A stretch of DNA of 64,000 nucleotides, taken from positions 7,036,634 through 7,100,633 of the forward strand of contig NZ_CP049780.1 of NCBI RefSeq assembly GCF_011193355.1, in the 5' to 3' direction. The notes below the pieces were generated by a model that had not been told where the DNA came from, did no database searches, and was given only the letters and a program-made list of their open reading frames with translations. This document shows, piece after piece, positions 24,348 through 37,521 of the stretch. The DNA comes from Streptomyces sp. JB150 (GTDB taxonomy: Bacteria; Actinomycetota; Actinomycetes; Streptomycetales; Streptomycetaceae). Position 1 is the stretch's first letter; each line of letters opens with the position of its first letter. A program made the translations under genes and the position numbers.

Positions 24348-25367
24348 TCAGGGCCGGCCGGCGGCCGGCACCTCCTCGCCGGCCCGCACCGGGCCGGGCG
24401 GCACCCCGTTACCGAACGGCCGCCCGCCCAGCTCCTCGCGGTGATGAGCCGTCAGCCAGCCGGACAGATCGGGCCCCAGAGGCACGATCCGGGTCGGGTT
24501 GATCCCGGTGTGCACCTGGTAGTAGTGCCGCTTGATGTGGTCGAAGTCGACCGTGTCCCCGAATCCGGGCGTCTGGAACAGATCGCGGGCATAAGCCCAC
24601 AGCACCGGGTTCTCCGACAGCTTCCAGCGGTTGCACTTGAAGTGACCGTGGTAGACCGCGTCGAACCGCACCAGGGTGGTGAACAGCCGGATGTCCGCCT
24701 CGGTGATCGTGTCGCCGACGAGGTACCGCTGCCGCGCCAGCCGCTCGGCCAGCGACTCCAGCCGCCGGAACACGGCGGAGCAGGCGGCCTCGTACTCCGC
24801 CTGCCGGGTCGCGAAACCCGCCCGGTACACACCGTTGTTGACGTCCTCGTAGACGTCCGTCATCACCTCGTCGATCTCGTCCCGCGAACGCTCCGGATAC
24901 AGTTGCGGTGCGCCTTCCCGGTGCAGGGCCGTCCACTCGGTGGCGAAGTCGAGGGTGATCCGCTCGTAGTCGTTGGTGACGAGCTTCCCGGTCGGGATGT
25001 CGACGATCGCCGGGACGCTGACACCGCCCGGGTAACCGGTCTCCCGCCGGTCGTAGGCCTCGCTGAGGTAGCGGATGCCGAGCACCGGATCGCGGCCGTC
25101 CGGGTCCAGCGAGAACCGCCAGCTGCGGTCGTCCTGGACCGGGTCCGTGATCGCCAGCGACACCGACGCCTCCAGGCCCAGCAGCCGGCGCGCGATCACC
25201 GCCCGGCTCGCCCACGGACAGGCGCGGCTGACCACCAGCCGGTAACGGCCGGCCGCCACCGGCCAGCCGTCCCGGCCGTCCGCGGTGATCCGGTCGGTGA
25301 AATGGGCCTTCGACCGCTCGAACGACCGCCGGCCGTAGGCACTGTTGCCGTCATCCGCGCCGCTCAT
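24348..25367 (-). CDS. Xi-class glutathione S-transferase / glutathionyl-hydroquinone reductase-like protein
   Basis: The protein has 339 residues. CPWASRAVIARRLLGLE contains the catalytic Cys of the CPWA motif. YEDVNNGVYRAGFATRQAEY and LVGDTITEADIRLFTTLVRFD are hallmarks of the family. Characterised members remove glutathione from glutathionyl-hydroquinones. Streptomyces use mycothiol instead, so the physiological thiol may differ. ATG at 25367 has GGGAG upstream. It is divergent from a cation transporter. Confidence 0.92.
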   Translation of the reverse strand: MSGADDGNSAYGRRSFERSKAHFTDRITADGRDGWPVAAGRYRLVVSRACPWASRAVIARRLLGLEASVSLAITDPVQDDRSWRFSLDPDGRDPVLGIRYLSEAYDRRETGYPGGVSVPAIVDIPTGKLVTNDYERITLDFATEWTALHREGAPQLYPERSRDEIDEVMTDVYEDVNNGVYRAGFATRQAEYEAACSAVFRRLESLAERLARQRYLVGDTITEADIRLFTTLVRFDAVYHGHFKCNRWKLSENPVLWAYARDLFQTPGFGDTVDFDHIKRHYYQVHTGINPTRIVPLGPDLSGWLTAHHREELGGRPFGNGVPPGPVRAGEEVPAAGRP

Positions 25368-25563
25368 CCGCCTGCGCTCCCTTCCACGCGCGGTTCACTC
25401 CCGACGCGTCCCCGAGTTCCCCCGATCCGGCCGTCCGCACGGTGTGATCCGCGCCGCCCCGGGCATCCGCCGAAAGGTGAGCGGGACATCCTCGAACGCG
25501 GACGTGAAGCGAAGGACGAAACACAGCGACCAGGGCTCGCTGGGGGAGGGGAGGCGGCCGGCC

Positions 25564-26661
25564 GTGCAGGAGACACCGGAGCCGGCGCGCGACGAGCGGG
25601 AGCCGGCGCGCGAGGAGCGGGAGGCGGCACGCCGGCGGGGGCGGAGGCAGAAGGAGCAGCAGGAGGAGGACCGCAAGACCCGCGTCACCGTGCTGGTGGC
25701 GCTCGCGGCCAACCTGGTGATCGCGCTCGCCAAGACCGTCGGCGGTCTGATCGCGAACTCGCCGGCCCTGCTCTCCGAGGCCGCGCACTCGGTCGCCGAC
25801 AGCATGAACGAGGTCTTCCTCCTGGCCGCGCTGCGCCGCAGCCGCCGCCCCGCCGACCGGCGCCACCCCTTCGGCTACGGCAAGGAACGGTTCTTCTGGT
25901 CGCTGCTCGCCGCCGTCGGAATCTTCGTCATGGGCGGCTGCTTCTCCTTCTACCAGGGCATCGAAGCGCTGACCCGGGACACCCAGGAGAGCTTCGGCGG
26001 CTACATCGCCGGCCTGGTCGTCCTCGGGGTGTCCCTGCTCGCCGAGGGCGGCTCCCTGCTGCGGGCGCTGCACCAGCTGCGCCGGCAGGGCGTCTCCGAG
26101 GGACTGCGCGACCCGGCGCTGCGCACGGTCGTCGCCGAGGACGGCACCGCGGTCGTCGGTGTCTGTCTCGCCCTCGCCGGGATGGCGCTGCACATGGCCA
26201 CCGGCCAGGTGGTGTGGGAGGCGTCCGCCTCGCTCGCCATCGGCGCCCTGCTGGTCTACGTCGCCTACCGGCTGGGCCGCGAGGCCCGCGACCAGCTGAT
26301 CGGGGAGGCCGCCGACCCGGAGGCCGGCGGCCGCATCCGCGCCCTGCTGCGGGCCCAGCCGGAGATAGACAGCGTGGAGGCGCTGTTCACCATGAAGACG
26401 GGCATCGACTCGCTGCTGGTCGCCGCGCGCGTCGACCTGGTGCCCGGACTGGACAGCGAACGGGTGGAGGAGGTCGCGGTGCGCATCAAGCGGTCGATCG
26501 CCCGTACCGTCCCCGAGGCGGAGCAGATCTTCCTCGACGTGACCGACCGGCTGGCCCACGAGAACGTGATCGACCGGCCGGCGCACGAGAACGTGACCGG
26601 CCGGCCGGCCGACGAGGCACGGGAAAGCCCCGCCGCGACGGGGGAACGCGGCGGGGCCTGA
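25564..26661 (+). CDS. Cation diffusion facilitator (CDF) family transporter
   Basis: The protein has 365 residues from GTG at 25564, preceded by GGGGAGG; an upstream in-frame extension lacks a ribosome site. A charged N-terminal region (EEREAARRRGRRQKEQQEEDR) precedes about six hydrophobic segments. The second contains SEAAHSVADSMNE, the usual HxxxD metal site. The fifth reads VVAEDGTAVVG rather than HxxxD, so metal selectivity may differ from zinc exporters such as YiiP. A cytoplasmic C-terminal domain follows, then a repetitive DRPAHEN tail. The substrate metal is not predictable. Confidence 0.9.
   Translation: MQETPEPARDEREPAREEREAARRRGRRQKEQQEEDRKTRVTVLVALAANLVIALAKTVGGLIANSPALLSEAAHSVADSMNEVFLLAALRRSRRPADRRHPFGYGKERFFWSLLAAVGIFVMGGCFSFYQGIEALTRDTQESFGGYIAGLVVLGVSLLAEGGSLLRALHQLRRQGVSEGLRDPALRTVVAEDGTAVVGVCLALAGMALHMATGQVVWEASASLAIGALLVYVAYRLGREARDQLIGEAADPEAGGRIRALLRAQPEIDSVEALFTMKTGIDSLLVAARVDLVPGLDSERVEEVAVRIKRSIARTVPEAEQIFLDVTDRLAHENVIDRPAHENVTGRPADEARESPAATGERGGA
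26627..26657. terminator. 11-bp hairpin with an ACGGGGGAA loop at the end of the CDF gene
   Basis: gccccgccgcg and cgcggcggggc pair perfectly around the nine-base loop acgggggaa. It overlaps the last codons of the CDF gene. Loop and flanks match the hairpin at 7553-7585, although the stem bases differ in a pairing-preserving way. Confidence 0.7.
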
Positions 26662-26667
26662 GACGCG

Positions 26668-26705
26668 GGTGCCCGGTCCGTGCCGCTTCATGCGTGCCGG
26701 GCACC
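26668..26705. terminator. Hairpin between convergent CDF and DDN-like genes
   Basis: GGTGCCCGG and CCGGGCACC form a 9-bp stem around a 20-base loop in the 76-base gap between the two convergent stops. With the preceding hairpin it could end transcription from both sides. Confidence 0.5.
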
Positions 26706-26737
26706 GGGAGTTTCCGGGCGCTGCCGGAGCGGTCCGC

Positions 26738-27181
26738 TCAGCCGGCCGGCTCCAGGACGAACACCGGGATCTCGCGGTCGGTCTTGCGCTGGTAGTCGGC
26801 GTACGGCGGGTACGCCGCGACCGCCCGCTCCCACCACTCGGCCTTCTCGGCGCCGGTGACCTCGCGGGCCGTCATGTCCTGCGTGACCGGCCCGTCCCGC
26901 AGCTCCACGTGCGGGTCGGCCTTGAGGTTGTGGTACCAGTACGGGTGCTTGGGCGCGCCGCCCTGGGAGGCGACGACGGCGTAGCGTCCCTCGTGCTCGA
27001 CGCGCATCAGCGGAACCTTGCGGATCTTGCCGCTCTTGGCGCCCCGCGTGATCAGCAGCACGACGGGCATCCCGGTGTCCTGGAGGGTCGTGCCGCGGGT
27101 GCCGCCGGAGCTCTCGTACAGCTCCACCTGCTCGCGTACCCACTGCGTCGGGCTGGGTTCGTACTCGCCCTCGAGAGGCAT
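26738..27181 (-). CDS. F420-dependent nitroreductase (DDN) family protein
   Basis: The protein has 147 residues and the split-beta-barrel DDN pattern: [24 protein letters not shown], then [24 protein letters not shown]. The [13 protein letters not shown] segment binds the deazaflavin phosphate in characterised homologues. Members use reduced F420 to reduce quinones or nitro compounds. The start is ATG at 27181. It lies downstream of, and on the same strand as, the TetR gene. Confidence 0.9.
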   Translation of the reverse strand: MPLEGEYEPSPTQWVREQVELYESSGGTRGTTLQDTGMPVVLLITRGAKSGKIRKVPLMRVEHEGRYAVVASQGGAPKHPYWYHNLKADPHVELRDGPVTQDMTAREVTGAEKAEWWERAVAAYPPYADYQRKTDREIPVFVLEPAG

Positions 27182-27315
27182 GTCATCCGTCCCATCGTCG
27201 AGTTGCCCGGCCGCCCGCTCGGCGGCCGGTTCGGTTTACATCGCCTGCAACACCGCCGCCGTCCCGGATCATCCGGCTCATCACCCGAATGGCTGATCAC
27301 CGGCCGGCCGCGGGG

Positions 27316-27885
27316 TCACGGCCCTTCAGACGCCGGGGCGGTGTCGAGGAGCAGCCGTGCCGCCTCCCGCGCCTCGGCGGCCGGGGCGGTGGTCGCGGTG
27401 ATGCCCGCCGTGACCATGGCGCCCTCGGCGAGCAGGAACAGCGGCGCGGTGAGGGCGGCGGGCAGCCCCGCGTCCGCGACCAGCCGGGCGAGGTCCTCCC
27501 GGAACGCCTCCTTGTGCGCCCGCACCCGCTGCGCCACCCCCTCCGAGGTCGCCCCCAGCTCGCCGTGGGCGTTGATCCACGCGCAGCCGCGGAAGCCGGG
27601 CTCGGCGAACCACTCCTCCAGCCAGTCGAACACCGCGAGGATCCGCCGCCGCGGGTCCTCGTGGTCCGCGACCCGCGCGGCCAGCCGCCCGCGCCAGTGG
27701 GCGTCACGCCGCTCCAGATACGCCTCGACCAGCTGTTCCTTGGCCGGGAACAGCTGGTACAGCCGCTTGAGCGAGAGCCCCGAGGCGCTGCGGATCTCGT
27801 CCATGCCGACCGACCGCACGCCCCGCCCGTAGAAGAGGCGCTCCGCCGCGTCCAAGGCCCGCTCCCGGGCGACCGCGCTGTCCAT
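27316..27885 (-). CDS. TetR-family transcriptional repressor
   Basis: The protein has 189 residues. The N-terminal helix-turn-helix reads ALDAAERLFYGRGVRSVGMDEIRSASGLSLKRLYQLFPAKEQLV in separate recognisable pieces: the ERLFYGRG turn and the recognition helix SLKRLYQLF. The ligand-binding part has WINAHGELGATSEGV. Start ATG at 27885 has a weak site. The gene is divergent from a DUF1348 gene, and two copies of one palindrome lie between them, which this protein most likely binds. Confidence 0.93.
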   Translation of the reverse strand: MDSAVARERALDAAERLFYGRGVRSVGMDEIRSASGLSLKRLYQLFPAKEQLVEAYLERRDAHWRGRLAARVADHEDPRRRILAVFDWLEEWFAEPGFRGCAWINAHGELGATSEGVAQRVRAHKEAFREDLARLVADAGLPAALTAPLFLLAEGAMVTAGITATTAPAAEAREAARLLLDTAPASEGP

Positions 27886-27916
27886 CAACTGCCGTCCGTC
27901 TCCCTGTCCTTGACGT

Positions 27917-27932
27917 GAGAACGAGCGTTCTC
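27917..27932. promoter_or_regulatory. TetR operator, copy 1
   Basis: GAGAACGAGCGTTCTC is a perfect inverted repeat with 7-base arms and a 2-base centre, 32-47 bases upstream of the TetR start. Confidence 0.85.
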
Positions 27933-27951
27933 CTACGGTAGCAGCCCGGCG

Positions 27952-27967
27952 GAGAATGATCGTTCTC
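27952..27967. promoter_or_regulatory. TetR operator, copy 2
   Basis: GAGAATGATCGTTCTC differs from copy 1 at two positions and keeps the GAGAAYGADCGTTCTC pattern. It is extended by one G-C pair on each side. It starts exactly 35 bases after copy 1 and 54 bases before the DUF1348 start, so each divergent promoter has its own site. Confidence 0.85.
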
Positions 27968-28005
27968 CGCCCCGTCCGCCCGTCTGCCGCTCCCCAGGAG
28001 GAAGC

Positions 28006-28464
28006 ATGACCGCGCGCCCGCCCCTGCCGCCCTTCACCCGCGAGACCGCGGCCCGGAAGGTGCAGGCCGCCGAGGACGCCTGGAACACCCGGGATCCGCA
28101 CCGGGTGGCACTCGCCTACTCCGAGGACTCGGAGTGGCGCAACCGCGACACCTTCCTCACCGGCCGCGCCGCGATCGTCGCGTTCCTGACCGCCAAGTGG
28201 GCACGGGAGCGGGACTACGCGCTGCGCAAGGACCTGTGGGCGTACGACGGCAACCGCATCGCGGTCCGCTTCCAGTACGAGTGCCGGGACGCCGACGGCC
28301 GGTGGTGGCGGTCGTACGGCAACGAACTGTGGGAGTTCGACGAGCGCGGCCTGATGACCCGGCGCGAGGCGAGCATCGACGACGTGCCCATCGAGGAGGA
28401 ACAGCGGCGCATCACCGGACCCCGCCCGGAGGCCGAACGCGGACTGACCATCCCCCTGCGATGA
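28006..28464 (+). CDS. DUF1348 / NTF2-like (SnoaL-like) protein
   Basis: The protein has 152 residues. [20 protein letters not shown] and [13 protein letters not shown] followed by [20 protein letters not shown] are typical of DUF1348, a family with the NTF2-like cone fold. Its role is unknown; NTF2-like folds serve as small-molecule enzymes or binding proteins. GGAGGAA precedes ATG at 28006. It is the likely target of the divergent TetR repressor. Confidence 0.9.
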   Translation: MTARPPLPPFTRETAARKVQAAEDAWNTRDPHRVALAYSEDSEWRNRDTFLTGRAAIVAFLTAKWARERDYALRKDLWAYDGNRIAVRFQYECRDADGRWWRSYGNELWEFDERGLMTRREASIDDVPIEEEQRRITGPRPEAERGLTIPLR

Positions 28465-28500
28465 GGTGCCCGCACGGCTCTTCAGTAAGGTGCCCGGGTG

Positions 28501-29031
28501 ATGCCACAGGCCGGGACACCCTTCCTCTACGTCGTCGTCTGCGCGGCCGGTGTCGCCGCGGACGTCGGCACACTGATCACCGCCGCCCGTGAGCGCGGCT
28601 GGGAGGTGGGCGCCATCGCCACCCCCGTCGCGATGAACGGCTTCTTCGACAGCGCCGCCGTCGAAACCCTCACGGGCCGCCCCGTCCGCTCCGCCTGGCG
28701 CACCCCGGGCGAGCCCCGGCCCTTCCCGCCGCCGGACGCGGTGGTGGCCGCCCCGGCCACCTTCAACACGCTCAACAAGTGGGCGGCGGGACTGGCCGAC
28801 ACCCTCGCCGTGGCCACCCTCTGCGAGGCCTCGGGGCTCGGCGTCCCCGTCGCCGCCCTGCCCTGCGTCGCCGACGCCCTGGCCGCCCACCCCGCCTACC
28901 GGGACAGCCTCGCCCGGCTGCGCGCCATGGGCGTCCGCTTCGGCGAGCCGTACTCCGGCGAGGACCCGGCCGCCTTCCCCTGGGAGCAGGCCCTGGACCT
29001 CGTCACCGCCCGGCGTCGTACGCTCCCCTGA
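28501..29031 (+). CDS. Flavoprotein of the HFCD (phosphopantothenoylcysteine decarboxylase-like) family
   Basis: The product has 176 residues. LYVVVCAAGVAADVGTLI is the FMN-binding N-terminus, and AAPATFNTLNKWAAGLADTL is the family's substrate and flavin segment. LPCVADALAAHPAYRDSLARL completes the fold. Members decarboxylate peptidyl or pantothenoyl cysteine; this lone copy lacks the synthetase half of Dfp, so it is probably not the CoA enzyme. GTG at 28498 directly before ATG at 28501 is an alternative start; TAAGGT seven bases upstream could be a leaderless -10 box. Confidence 0.85.
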   Translation: MPQAGTPFLYVVVCAAGVAADVGTLITAARERGWEVGAIATPVAMNGFFDSAAVETLTGRPVRSAWRTPGEPRPFPPPDAVVAAPATFNTLNKWAAGLADTLAVATLCEASGLGVPVAALPCVADALAAHPAYRDSLARLRAMGVRFGEPYSGEDPAAFPWEQALDLVTARRRTLP

Positions 29032-29060
29032 AACCCCTACCGACGGCGGGAGCAGTGACG

Positions 29061-30029
29061 ATGCAGTATGTGAAGCTCGGTTCGACCGGCCTCGACGTGT
29101 CGCGGATCTGTCTGGGCTGCATGACGTACGGCCTTCCCGACCGCGGGGTGCACGAGTGGACCCTGGACGAGGGCGCCTCCCGGCCGCTCATCCGGCAGGC
29201 GCTGGAAGCCGGCATCACCTTCTTCGACACCGCCAACGTGTACTCCGACGGCACCAGCGAGGAGATCGTCGGCCGGGCGCTGCGCGACTTCGCCCGCCGT
29301 GACGAGATCGTGCTGGCCACCAAGGTGCACGGCCGGATGCGGCCCGGTCCCAACGGCGCCGGCCTGTCCCGCAAGGCGATCATGACGGAGATCGACCACA
29401 GCCTGCGCCGCCTCGGCACCGACTACGTCGACCTCTACCAGATCCACCGCTTCGACCCGGACACTCCCGTCGAGGAGACGATGGAGGCGCTGCACGACCT
29501 CGTGAAGGCCGGCAAGGTCCGCTATCTCGGGGCCAGTTCGATGTACGCCTGGCAGTTCTCGAAGATGCAGTACACGGCCGAGAAGCACGGCTGGACCCGG
29601 TTCGTGTCCATGCAGAACCACTACAACCTCCTCTACCGCGAGGAGGAGCGCGAGATGCTGCCGCTCTGCGCGGACCAGGGCGTCGGCGTCCTGCCCTGGA
29701 GCCCGCTCGCCCGCGGCCGTCTGACCCGCGACTGGGGCACGGTCACCGAGCGCAGCGCGCGTGACGACTTCGGCAGCACCCTCTACCAGGAGGGTGACCA
29801 CGCCATCGTGGACGCCGTCTCCCGGATCGCCGCCGAACGCGGCGTCCCGCGCGCTCAGGTGGCGCTCGCCTGGCTGCTGCACCAGGACACCGTGGCGGCG
29901 CCGGTCATCGGCGCTTCCAAACCGCACCACATCGAGGACGCCGTGGCCGCGGTCGAACTGGAGCTGACCGACAAGGAGATCGAGGAACTGGAGCGCCCCT
30001 ACACCCCGCACCCGGTCTCCGGACACTGA
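29061..30029 (+). CDS. Aldo/keto reductase
   Basis: The protein has 322 residues from ATG at 29061, with GGGAG upstream. The tetrad is visible: Asp and Tyr in FFDTANVYSDG, Lys in VLATKVHG and His in YQIHRFD. GKVRYLGASSMYAWQF and PVIGASKPHHIEDAV supply the NADPH-binding region. It resembles the AKR11/13-like general stress and aldehyde reductases. It converges with the lipoprotein gene at a seven-base gap. Confidence 0.93.
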   Translation: MQYVKLGSTGLDVSRICLGCMTYGLPDRGVHEWTLDEGASRPLIRQALEAGITFFDTANVYSDGTSEEIVGRALRDFARRDEIVLATKVHGRMRPGPNGAGLSRKAIMTEIDHSLRRLGTDYVDLYQIHRFDPDTPVEETMEALHDLVKAGKVRYLGASSMYAWQFSKMQYTAEKHGWTRFVSMQNHYNLLYREEEREMLPLCADQGVGVLPWSPLARGRLTRDWGTVTERSARDDFGSTLYQEGDHAIVDAVSRIAAERGVPRAQVALAWLLHQDTVAAPVIGASKPHHIEDAVAAVELELTDKEIEELERPYTPHPVSGH

Positions 30030-30036
30030 CGCACCC

Positions 30037-30627
30037 TCAGGTCACGTCCCCCGCCCGCAGCACCGTCACGGTCACCGCCGACTCGCTCCCGCCCACCGGC
30101 ACCTCGCCCGCGCTCCACGGCACCCGCAGCGGCCGCCGCTCGCCGGGCGGCGTGACCAGCAGGACCGCGGGGAGGGCCGTACGGGCCCCGCTGACCCGGG
30201 GATCGGCGTACGACAGTCCGGCCCAGGCGCTGCCGCCCGGCGCCAGGCGGAGCCGGGCCAAAGACTCGGGCCGGCGCCGCGGGTCGGGGCCCAGCTGCCG
30301 GCCGGAGGCGTCGGCGAAGGCGGCGCCCGGGTAGCCGTGGAGCGTGCAGGTGCGCGACGACGTGTTGGTCAGGAGGATCGGGTGGTTCTCCTGGCCCGCG
30401 CCGGGGTCGTCACGGCCGATGGAGGCGCGCACGTCGGGGGTGCGGCAGCGGCCGGCGGCGGGGGAGGAGGCGGTGGCCGGCGAAGGGCTCGCGGAAGCGG
30501 CCGGTGCTCGGGCCGCCGCGCCGGCCGCGCCCGCCGTACCGCCGTCGCCACAGGCGGTCAGCAGACCGAGCGCGCAGACGGTGACGACGAACGCCGGGGG
30601 ACGGGAGGGCGAGGGGAGCAAGACCAT
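30037..30627 (-). CDS. DUF4232 lipoprotein
   Basis: The protein has 196 residues. A hydrophobic signal ends in the lipobox LLTAC, so Cys26 is probably lipidated. An Ala/Pro/Ser linker leads to DUF4232 with CRTPDVRASIGRDDPGAGQ, NTSSRTCTLHGYPGAAF and GGSAWAGLSYADP. Two Cys in the domain could form a disulfide. The function is unknown, but the family is abundant on the Streptomyces surface. ATG at 30627 has no strong ribosome site. Confidence 0.88.
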   Translation of the reverse strand: MVLLPSPSRPPAFVVTVCALGLLTACGDGGTAGAAGAAARAPAASASPSPATASSPAAGRCRTPDVRASIGRDDPGAGQENHPILLTNTSSRTCTLHGYPGAAFADASGRQLGPDPRRRPESLARLRLAPGGSAWAGLSYADPRVSGARTALPAVLLVTPPGERRPLRVPWSAGEVPVGGSESAVTVTVLRAGDVT

Positions 30628-30721
30628 GGACAGCTGGTGCCCCGTCCCGTACCGGGGATGCCCGGCCCGCCTCGGCCCTCGACCCCGGCCCGCCTCGCCC
30701 CTCGGCTCGCCCGCCTCCGCG

Positions 30722-33109
30722 TCACTCCTCCTCGACGAGCGCCATCTCCGCCCAGATCGTCTTGCCCTCGGGGGTGTGCCGGCTGCCCCAGCGCTGGGTG
30801 AGCTGGGCGACGAGGAGCAGTCCCCGGCCGCCCTCGTCCCAGGTCTTGGCGCGGCGCAGATGCGGCGCGGTGTGGCTGGTGTCGGAGACCTCGCAGATCA
30901 GCGTGTCCGCGTCGTGGATCAGCCGGAGCCGGATCGGGTGCGAGCCGTACCGGATCGCGTTGGTGACCAGCTCGCTCACCACCAGCTCGGTGGTGAAGGA
31001 GGCGTCCGTGAGCCCCCAGGTGCTCAGCTGCTCGACGACCTGCTTGCGGATCGGCGCGACCAGGGCCGGATCGGCGGGGATGTCCCAGGTGGCCACCTGG
31101 GAGGCGGGCAGCCCGTGGGTACGGGCCAGCAGCAGCGCCACGTCGTCGCTGGAGCCCCCGGCCGGCAGCAGGGCGCGCAGGATCCGGTCGCACGTCTCGT
31201 CCAGCGAGTCCGGCCCGGCCGGGCCGGCACTCGCGGCCAGCGCCTCGCGCAGCAGCCGGTGGCCGATCCCCACGTCCCGTTCCGGGCTCTCGACCAGGCC
31301 GTTGGTGAAGAAGGACAGCAGCGTGCCCTCGTGCAGATACAGCTCCGCCGCCTCGAAGGGCAGTCCGCCCAGCCCCAGCGCCGGACCGGCGGGGACCTCC
31401 AGCTCCCGGGGCACACCGCCCGGCGGCACCACGATCGGCGCCGGATGCCCGGCCCGCGCGATGCTGCAGCGCCGGGACACCGGGTCGTACACGGCGTACA
31501 GACAGGTGGCGCCCAGCTCACCAGGGCTGCCGCCCTCGCCGCCGGACTCCTGCGACAGCCGCACCACCAGGTCGTCGAGGTGGGTGAGGAGTTCGTCGGG
31601 GGCGAGATCGATGTCGGCGAGGGTGCGCACGGCGGTGCGCAGCCGGCCCATGGTGGCCGAGGCCTGGATGCCGTGGCCGACGACGTCCCCGACGACCATG
31701 GCGACCCGCATCCCGGACAGCGGGATCACGTCGAACCAGTCGCCGCCCACCCCGGCCCGGGCGGCCGGCAGATAGCGCGACGACGCTTCCAGGGCTGCCG
31801 TGCTCGGCAGGGAGCGGGGGAGCAGGCTGCGCTGGAGGGCGAGGGCGGTCTCGCGTTCGCGGGAGTAGCGGCGGGCGTTGTCGACGCAGACCGCGGCGCG
31901 GGCGGTGATCTCCTCGGCCAGCAGCACGTCGTCCGCGGTGAACGTGTCCGCCCGCCGCCGCGCGCGGCTGAGGACGGCGACGCCGAGCGTGGTGCCCCGG
32001 GCCTGCATCGGCACCACCATCACGGAGTGGATGCCGTGCTGCCGGACCCGTTCGCGGCGCGTGCGGTCCTGGTCGAGCCAGTCCTCCAGATCGCCCGCGG
32101 CCACCGACACGACCACGGCACGGCCCGCCAGCAGCGAGGCCGCCTGCGGGGAGGCGGCCGGATAGAACTCGACGTCACCCTGCCCGACCACCGCCTGCGG
32201 ACCGCCCGGGGTGACCGACTGGTGGGCGACGCGGCGCAGCGCGACCGGTGCGGCGACCGCCGCCGGGGGCTCGCCGCCGTGCTCGGGCGGGTCGAGCAGA
32301 TCGACGCTGACGAAGTCGGCGAGCGCGGGCACGCAGACGTCGGCCAGCTCCTGCGCCGTACGGGTGACGTCGAGGGTGGTGCCGATGCGCACACTGGCCT
32401 CGTTCACCAGATGCAGCCGCTGCCGGGCCTGGTAGTTCTCGGTGATGTCGTGCGCCGCCATGCACACGCCCCGCACCCGCCCCTCGGCGTCGGTGACGGG
32501 CGCCATCCGGGCCAGCCAGGCGTGCGCCCGGTCCTCGCCGCCGGCCCGCAGATACGTCTGCACGTCCTGCGGCCGTCCGGTGGTGAGCACCTGGAGGAGA
32601 TGCCGTTCCAGTTCCTCGTTCTGCGGCTTGCCGCCGATCTCGGAGTGTCTGAGACCCCGGATGCGCTCCTCGGGCAGGCCGACCACCCGCGCCATCGCCT
32701 CGTTCTGGGTGTGCAGCCGCAGCCGGTCGTCGTAGAGGGCGACGGCACACGGGGACTGGGTGAGTGCCGCCGCGTCCAGCGGATTCCCGGGGGCGCGGGA
32801 GTGCTCCAGCGGCGTGACCACCAGCCAGTCGCCGGGACCGTCCCCGGACGGCCGGCGATGGTGGGCGAGCAGCCATACCGTCACCGTGTGCCCGTCCCGG
32901 TGACACAGGGCCACCGTGCCGTGCCAGCGGGGGGCGCTCACCTCGGGGACGGGGCCGGCGAGGAGCCGGGCGCCGGGCCGGCCCACGACCTCGTCGGCCG
33001 CCCAGCCGAGCAGCCGGCGCGCACCCTCGCTCCACTCGGTCAGCGTGCCGGCGGCGTCGATGGCAGCCCGGGCCGTCGCGGCCTCGTCGAACGGGTAATC
33101 CGGGCTCAT
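30722..33109 (-). CDS. SpoIIE-type PP2C phosphatase with PAS, GAF and histidine-kinase-like ATPase domains
   Basis: The protein has 795 residues from ATG at 33109, with GGAG eight bases upstream. Two PAS-like domains occupy about 15-110 and 130-245 (VCMAAHDITENYQARQRL ends the second). A GAF domain lies at about 260-425 and PP2C at about 440-640, with GVGGDWFDVIPL, VGDVVGHGIQASATM and SFFTNGLVESP. A C-terminal anti-sigma-kinase-like ATPase follows with ELVVSELVTNAIRYG and DEGGRGLLLVAQL. It combines both opposing activities of partner switching, a serine kinase and a phosphatase for STAS proteins. No membrane segment is seen. Confidence 0.94.
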   Translation of the reverse strand: MSPDYPFDEAATARAAIDAAGTLTEWSEGARRLLGWAADEVVGRPGARLLAGPVPEVSAPRWHGTVALCHRDGHTVTVWLLAHHRRPSGDGPGDWLVVTPLEHSRAPGNPLDAAALTQSPCAVALYDDRLRLHTQNEAMARVVGLPEERIRGLRHSEIGGKPQNEELERHLLQVLTTGRPQDVQTYLRAGGEDRAHAWLARMAPVTDAEGRVRGVCMAAHDITENYQARQRLHLVNEASVRIGTTLDVTRTAQELADVCVPALADFVSVDLLDPPEHGGEPPAAVAAPVALRRVAHQSVTPGGPQAVVGQGDVEFYPAASPQAASLLAGRAVVVSVAAGDLEDWLDQDRTRRERVRQHGIHSVMVVPMQARGTTLGVAVLSRARRRADTFTADDVLLAEEITARAAVCVDNARRYSRERETALALQRSLLPRSLPSTAALEASSRYLPAARAGVGGDWFDVIPLSGMRVAMVVGDVVGHGIQASATMGRLRTAVRTLADIDLAPDELLTHLDDLVVRLSQESGGEGGSPGELGATCLYAVYDPVSRRCSIARAGHPAPIVVPPGGVPRELEVPAGPALGLGGLPFEAAELYLHEGTLLSFFTNGLVESPERDVGIGHRLLREALAASAGPAGPDSLDETCDRILRALLPAGGSSDDVALLLARTHGLPASQVATWDIPADPALVAPIRKQVVEQLSTWGLTDASFTTELVVSELVTNAIRYGSHPIRLRLIHDADTLICEVSDTSHTAPHLRRAKTWDEGGRGLLLVAQLTQRWGSRHTPEGKTIWAEMALVEEE

Positions 33110-33439
33110 CGTCGCCACTCCATCGCGCACACTCACTGTCAACAAGCGCGTCAGTTCCGTTCCAGCCTAGTGCGTCGGGCTTGCGGAGGGACGGGGAACG
33201 CACCTGGCGCGACGGCGCCGGCGGGGCCGCCGCGGTGACCGGTCACCCGTGACGGACCGGCCCGCCGGCGCGGAACGCGCACCTCCGGACTGCCTCATAC
33301 CGGCCCCCGGGGGAGAGGCGTGTGGATGTGTGGGGGAGACTTTGTGCATGCCGGCAGCACTGTTAGCCTGCGACGTATTTCGCGTCGCGCAGTTCGAAAA
33401 TTCGTCGGCGATGCCCCTGGGAGGGGAACGAGGGTGCGC

Positions 33440-37441
<4,002 letters not shown>

Positions 37442-37521
37442 CCCCGCCCGACCCGCACACCCCGCCGGACCGACACCACCATCCGCACCTCAGGGACGTC
37501 CCGCGCAGGAGCAACCCCACC

